From assembly GCA_036971715.1 (NCBI GenBank), contig JAVHJL010000004.1, positions 1,426,001 to 1,490,000 on the forward strand: a stretch of DNA of 64,000 nt, given 5' to 3'. A model generated the notes under the pieces. That model ran no database searches. It saw nothing but the letters and a program-made list of their open reading frames with translations, and had not been told where the DNA came from. Both the position numbers and the translations under genes were made by a program. Shown piece after piece: positions 59,534 through 64,000 of the stretch (position 1 is the stretch's first letter; each line of letters starts with the position of its first letter). This DNA comes from Arthrobotrys musiformis. Taxonomy: Eukaryota; Ascomycota; Orbiliomycetes; Orbiliales; Orbiliaceae.

Positions 59534-60204
59534 CTTATACTAGGTAAGTAAGTATGTATTATATATATTATAAGAGGAGATGGACCGGTTGTGTTTTATA
59601 TGAGAATGTTGCAATTGGGACAGTTATGATTCGCCTACAGCGCGAAGTCTGGATACGTATCGATACTCGATATCGATCTAGAAGACATCTGAAGGGGTAC
59701 TGTATTCACACGCACACATATATATATATAAGTAGTACAACCTAAGAAGGACTAACACGTAGTCAGTTGGCCTCGAAGGCGGTGGATAAATGCACACCAG
59801 AACATCATCCAGGGTCACGCCAACGGCCAGCAAAGCTACGCTCCGTTCATAAACGGAGTATATTTTCTGACTCCCTTACGCACCTGAAGTAACTTTTTGT
59901 CGAATCACCAGGCGCATGTCGGTAAGTTTGACTTACAAATTCATGTTAGCCTCAACTGGCGTCGTGTGTCCAACGTGCAATTGCAACGGAAGGCGGATTT
60001 CCAGGCTCCGCATACGCGCAAAGTTATCTCGTAAACTAGATGCTACTGTGTCTGGCGCAAAGGGCATACATAGCTAGGTATATACCTCTTTTTATATATA
60101 TACATCCGCACTCTCACATTGCCGCACAGGTGAAAGCCCGTTGGGGTCCATATAAATACCTACCCATCTCCATAATATACAAACGGAAGCCATAGAGAAG
60201 GAAT
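59534..60204. promoter_or_regulatory. Divergent spacer of module B
   Basis: 671-base head-to-head spacer. 59797-59857 repeats the module A block (CCAGAACATC, AGGGTCACGCC, CGTTCATAAACGG). A TATA repeat at about 59719-59730 and a TAGCTAGGTATATACC patch near 60071 are also present. Confidence 0.55.
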
Positions 60205-61228
60205 ATGTCCCAAAATAAGCCTTCAACCGACAATGTCAATCCCCCCATTTGAAAACCAAGGCTCATATTCCCAAACATCGAACTCCGCCCAAAACACGCA
60301 AAACTCCTAATCCAAGACCACGTACAAGACGTCACCTTCAGATACTGCACCAGATGGAAATTCTTCGTCCCCCATCAACGCACAGCCCTGCAATCTAAAT
60401 CAAAAACCACCCTCAAACTCCGCCATTTGAGCATCGTGACTAGAAATAAATTCCTCCAGTGGATAATACCCTTTCTCGAGCTGCTGGAACCCGGCCTGGA
60501 AACATTTATCATCTTTACGGATCATATTGGATCCGGGGATGCGCAGGCCGAGATTGGTGGTCAGTATCCGATACCCAACCAGCTGATATTAAGGCATGCA
60601 TCGACGTTGCGGAATTTTGGAATCCACGAGATTGTGGGTAGTAAGAATGAATGCAATGAGTATATCGCAACAGAAGGACAGTGTCTTCACGAGTCGATCG
60701 CGCAGGCCTGTCAGCTTAAAGAACTGTCATTGACGGTGGAGATGGAACTATGGGTTCGTCCACACCCCTCTCCTCCTCCTCCCTCCTCTTCTTCCCCCAA
60801 TGATATCATCATCGGTTTTAAACCCACAATGGCTATATTGTATAAGTATATATCACAAATGAATATCTATCTAATTCCGAATCTAACCCCCCGCCAACGC
60901 ACAGCCATATGAAGACCACAAAATATCAGGAGACTTCAAAAACCTCCCCTGGAACACCCTCAAAACCCTCCACATCGCCCCTTACGTCGCAGACTTCCTA
61001 CGGAGCACGGCGGGGCAACAATCCGCAAAACCTCAGCTGAAGTATATCATCTTCGGAACCGATTCTGAGGATAATGGGGCATTCCTGTACAGAATTCGAT
61101 GGAGGAGGAATAGATCAGTTGAGAAGGAGACGGTATGGTATCCCATGTTGCGCGGGATGTCCGAGGAAAAAATCCGGCGGGTTTCCAGGCTTTGGCCAAC
61201 GTACCCTGATTATGAAGATGAGCGGTAA
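60205..61228 (+). pseudogene. Partner gene of divergent module B with an in-frame TGA at codon 16
   Basis: Paralogue of 56448-57802. Exons 60205-60753 and 60905-61228 join in phase 0 as in copy A. From the ATG at 60205 the frame reads 15 codons, then TGA (60250-60252), then continues in the same frame into ELRPKHAKLLIQDHVQDVTF, LRHLSIVTRNKFL, FLELLEPGLETFIIF, HASTLRNFGIHEIVG, PYEDHKISGDFKNLPW, RRNRSVEKETVWYPMLRG and RVSRLWPTYPDYEDE. The acidic repeat-rich N-terminus of copy A is missing. The rest has no further stop and keeps family positions, so the damage is recent, or TGA is read through, or a sequencing error is present. No sensible intron removes the stop. Called a pseudogene with reservation. 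Confidence 0.68.
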
Positions 61229-61962
61229 CCTGAAGTTGCTGTATGTTGGCCAGAAACTTTATACAAATATAATATTGGCAAACACAACAATGCACACAGG
61301 CCTCGTCCACAGATGTCACCAAACCCTACGACATAACATAAAATCCCCATAAAAAGCCACCTAGTGGCCATATGTATTACCCCCTCTCCATAAATCCTAT
61401 CCTATCCTATAATGTAATATAAAACGACCGAAAAACCCCCCACACTCTCACTCTCTTAATACAAGAGCACAAACTGGCCGCAAAAGAAAGAACGGAACAT
61501 CATTCATACCAGTGTACGCAATTTAAACCCCAAAGAATAGAAGTGAAAAAGAGAAATCTTAGGAAAAAAAGAGGGTATATCCATGTGCTCAAGTAAAAAG
61601 GAAATAGTAAACAACAGACAGAATCCCCAAAGCGCACAAAGGCCTAGAATTGTACTTGGAAAGAAAGGAAAGAAAAACATATAACAGCGGTCAAAATATC
61701 GCAACAAAGGCTAAAGTAGACTCGACGGAAGATAAAAGTAAAAGTATTCATACAAACGAAAAGAATGAAAAAAAGAAAAGGTAAATATAAAAAAAGAAAC
61801 AATCTTGTTTTTGACGTATACAATGCTTTTTCCATATGCGAACAAAAGGAATCAATAATAATAGTTGATAAGAAAACGAAAATTAAAAAAATGAATCGTA
61901 ACAAAGTAAAGAAAGGGAAAAAAAAGGACCATCACAAAGGAAACGAAGGTTATGGGACGACT
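61229..61962. other. Intergenic between module B and the last gene
   Basis: About 730 A-rich bases, probably including the 3'-UTR of the following minus-strand gene. CCTAT repeats near 61390-61406. No gene supported. Confidence 0.5.
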
Positions 61963-64000
61963 CTAATCATCAATCCCGAATATCTTCCTCAAGCCTCTAA
62001 ACTTCTTCTTCTTCGGCGCCTTGGGGGTTCCATAAACTCCACCGTTGGGCTCCACAATTTGTGCCTTCCCATTGGCAACAGCACCGTTATCGATAGGATC
62101 GCTGTTCAAGACATGCTCCTCTTCATCCTCCTCTTGTAGCTCTGCCAACCGTCCGTGCGTTAAGTTCCGGTTCCCGCTGCTAACACCACTGGGACTACCA
62201 ACAAGAGTCGAAGTGCCCAAACTCGGAGTCCATGTTTTCGCACTGCCGATACTATTGACACTGCCATTGCTAAGCCTTCTATACTTCTTGAGCTGTTGAT
62301 TCCTCTGGTGTGCAGCGGTGGTACTCATCGGTGACGAAAAGTGATCGGGGTCGGAGATACGTCTGTCGAGTGCAGGTGGCAAGTTTGTAACGAGAGGGGC
62401 GGGAGCAGCAGACATCATCGAGTTCGCCCTACTGACAGGTCTTGATGCGGTTCCCGACTTCCGCTTCGATCCAAAGCTCCACCACTTCTTCTTCGGCTCG
62501 ATCTCTGCGGAAATCTCCGTGGCGAAGGCGTAGTTTTCCCCGTTTGCAGTGGCAGGGGCCCATGCTGAGTCGTGAAGCCCGTTCTGTTGGGGTTTGTTCC
62601 CGTTTGTTTGCACAACAGGCAATTCGTCGTCCGAGGAATCCGGTGTCAAAGGCCTGTAGGTGGTAGCGGGTCTCGTTCGGGGAACTGCAGCGATCTGAGC
62701 GTCCTCCTCATCTGAGGAATCCTCAAATCGACTTCTAAACCCCTTGAATCCGCTTCGTCCAGAGTTTGTAGAAGCCTTTGGTGCGAAACCCAAGCTCGAA
62801 TGAGGTCTTCCACCGGCTGGCCCTGAAGCATTCCCATTCCTCAATGTCGAGTTCCCCAAAAACCTACTCTTCTTCTCTACCTTTGCTGGAGCTCGGAGAG
62901 ATTTAACTCGGTCGTCATCAGAGCTATCAGGTGAGTACTCCCTCCTTCGTGGTCCACCAGTTCCAATTGTCCTTCCGGTCCTAAATCCGCTTTCGAATCG
63001 CGACGAGGCACTGGGTTCGGAGAATCTGTTTGTCGCAAGGCCGGATTCGTATGGCGAGGTGGCGGAAGAGGGAGGTACATGACCAGTGGAATCGCGCATC
63101 GACGTCCTCATGGAAAACCCCTGCGAGCGGCGGGCCGCCTTTCGGTGAGGGTTTTCTCGCTGGAAGGAGGATTCGGAGTCATCGGATGAAACAGAGAGGC
63201 GTCTTTGCGGGGCGGCCACTGGAGCCGGGGCGTGTGTTGGCTTTGATTTCGAGAGTCTTCTGTTAGCAGTTGGGACTGGAGCCGGCACCGGTACTGGCAC
63301 TGGCGCCGGGGCTGCGGCTGCTTTGACTGCTTTGACTTTCTTCGGCTTCGGCGCATGTTCGGATTCAGAGAGGTCATTCTTCGGTTTCGCGGCTTTAGCC
63401 TTAGCTTTGGTAGCCTTAGTACCTGCTGGCTTCGAAACGCCATTTGTAGCCTTGGCCTTAACGACAGTTGGCACTGGTGGTGTATGCACGATCGGAGGGG
63501 ACGGAGACGATATAAGCCCGGCACTGATTACTTTCGGCGACACAGGCTTAATTGGTTTCGGCGATAGAATAGTGTGAGCGTGCTGCTTCTCGTCAGTGAT
63601 GATCTCCTCTGGCAACAATCCGCCAACAATCTGGGGTGGCAGGCTCCTAGGTGGTGTAGTGACCTCCACCGGTCGATCGGCGACCTCAGAGATGCTCGGC
63701 AGTACCACGGTATCAGTTACCGCTACCTGGCCCTCAGTTGTAATTGCGGTGCCCGGGCCATGGACGTGGGCAGCCGTAACTCCAATGACAGCCCCAGACC
63801 CGGTCGCTGAAAGCACAACGTGATCCAGATCCTCGTACGCATCTGAGAAGTGGTCTTCATCCTCTCCGGAGTCATCCTTAAAGACCACGGGGCGACCATG
63901 GGCAATGTTCTCAGATAGAGTAGTCGCCGTATCTGACGCTGGCGGTGGGAATATCGGTTTGACTTCGACGACGTGATGCGAGGGACTGGCTACTAGTATT
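61963..64000 (-). CDS. Large low-complexity, Ser/Pro/Ala-rich hypothetical protein (5' end outside the window)
   Basis: The frame is open from the window edge down to the stop at 61963, giving at least 678 residues; the N-terminus is missing. The visible part is largely disordered: acidic patches (DDSGEDEDHFSDAYEDL), Pro/Val/Ala repeats (PVPVPVPAPVP), Lys/Ala-rich AKAKAAKPK, many SSDDE-type acidic-serine clusters that look like CK2 sites, and KKKWWSFGSKRKSG near the C-terminal third. The last residues KKKKFRGLRKIFGIDD form a basic, possibly amphipathic tail, the most conserved-looking part and a candidate membrane or partner contact. I do not recognise the family. Wobble bases favour C/G, supporting coding. 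Confidence 0.75.
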   Translation of the reverse strand, partial: ILVASPSHHVVEVKPIFPPPASDTATTLSENIAHGRPVVFKDDSGEDEDHFSDAYEDLDHVVLSATGSGAVIGVTAAHVHGPGTAITTEGQVAVTDTVVLPSISEVADRPVEVTTPPRSLPPQIVGGLLPEEIITDEKQHAHTILSPKPIKPVSPKVISAGLISSPSPPIVHTPPVPTVVKAKATNGVSKPAGTKATKAKAKAAKPKNDLSESEHAPKPKKVKAVKAAAAPAPVPVPVPAPVPTANRRLSKSKPTHAPAPVAAPQRRLSVSSDDSESSFQRENPHRKAARRSQGFSMRTSMRDSTGHVPPSSATSPYESGLATNRFSEPSASSRFESGFRTGRTIGTGGPRRREYSPDSSDDDRVKSLRAPAKVEKKSRFLGNSTLRNGNASGPAGGRPHSSLGFAPKASTNSGRSGFKGFRSRFEDSSDEEDAQIAAVPRTRPATTYRPLTPDSSDDELPVVQTNGNKPQQNGLHDSAWAPATANGENYAFATEISAEIEPKKKWWSFGSKRKSGTASRPVSRANSMMSAAPAPLVTNLPPALDRRISDPDHFSSPMSTTAAHQRNQQLKKYRRLSNGSVNSIGSAKTWTPSLGTSTLVGSPSGVSSGNRNLTHGRLAELQEEDEEEHVLNSDPIDNGAVANGKAQIVEPNGGVYGTPKAPKKKKFRGLRKIFGIDD

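Overview
This is a gene-sparse stretch of a nuclear genome from a filamentous ascomycete (Pezizomycotina). A Woronin-body HEX1 protein, a Medusa-type developmental regulator and a type II membrane GH17 glucanase point to that subphylum. Genes carry short introns (about 40-170 nt) with GT...AG borders and CTAAC-like branch sites. I cannot fix the species; an Orbiliomycete would fit but is only a guess.

Left part (1-23 kb), conserved housekeeping and cell-biology genes: NAD(P)HX epimerase NAXE (-), a histidine-phosphatase-family protein whose catalytic His is replaced (-), HEX1 (+), RNA 3'-phosphate cyclase (-), deoxyhypusine synthase (-), the EME1/Mms4 nuclease subunit (+), a membrane protein with a spermidine-synthase-like domain (-), and a BtgC-like glucanase (+). 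For nearly all multi-exon genes I derived exon borders by hand, and the reading frame closes through every junction; the exceptions are flagged.

Middle part (23-41.5 kb): about 13.7 kb with no convincing gene lies upstream of a medA/acon-3-like regulator (36.8-39.5 kb). This looks like a large regulatory and leader region of a developmental gene, with homopolymer runs and pyrimidine-rich tracts.

Right part (41.5-61.2 kb), a lineage-specific accessory cluster. First come six tandem same-strand F-box genes sharing one three-exon design: intron 1 is phase 2 right after the F-box exon, and intron 2 is phase 0 before a short last exon. Then come two copies of a divergent two-gene module: a single-exon F-box protein with an acidic tract and a CxCxxC motif on the minus strand, and a two-exon protein with an LRR-like look but no F-box on the plus strand. 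The two copies also share intergenic and 3' flanking sequence, so the whole ~4 kb unit was duplicated in tandem. The second copy's plus-strand gene has an in-frame TGA at codon 16. F-box proteins are normally substrate receptors of SCF ubiquitin ligases, so the cluster probably encodes rapidly evolving substrate adaptors; the paired module is the most likely undescribed system here.

The window ends inside a long low-complexity protein gene (-) whose N-terminus lies beyond base 64000. No rRNA, convincing tRNA, CRISPR array or intact transposon was seen.
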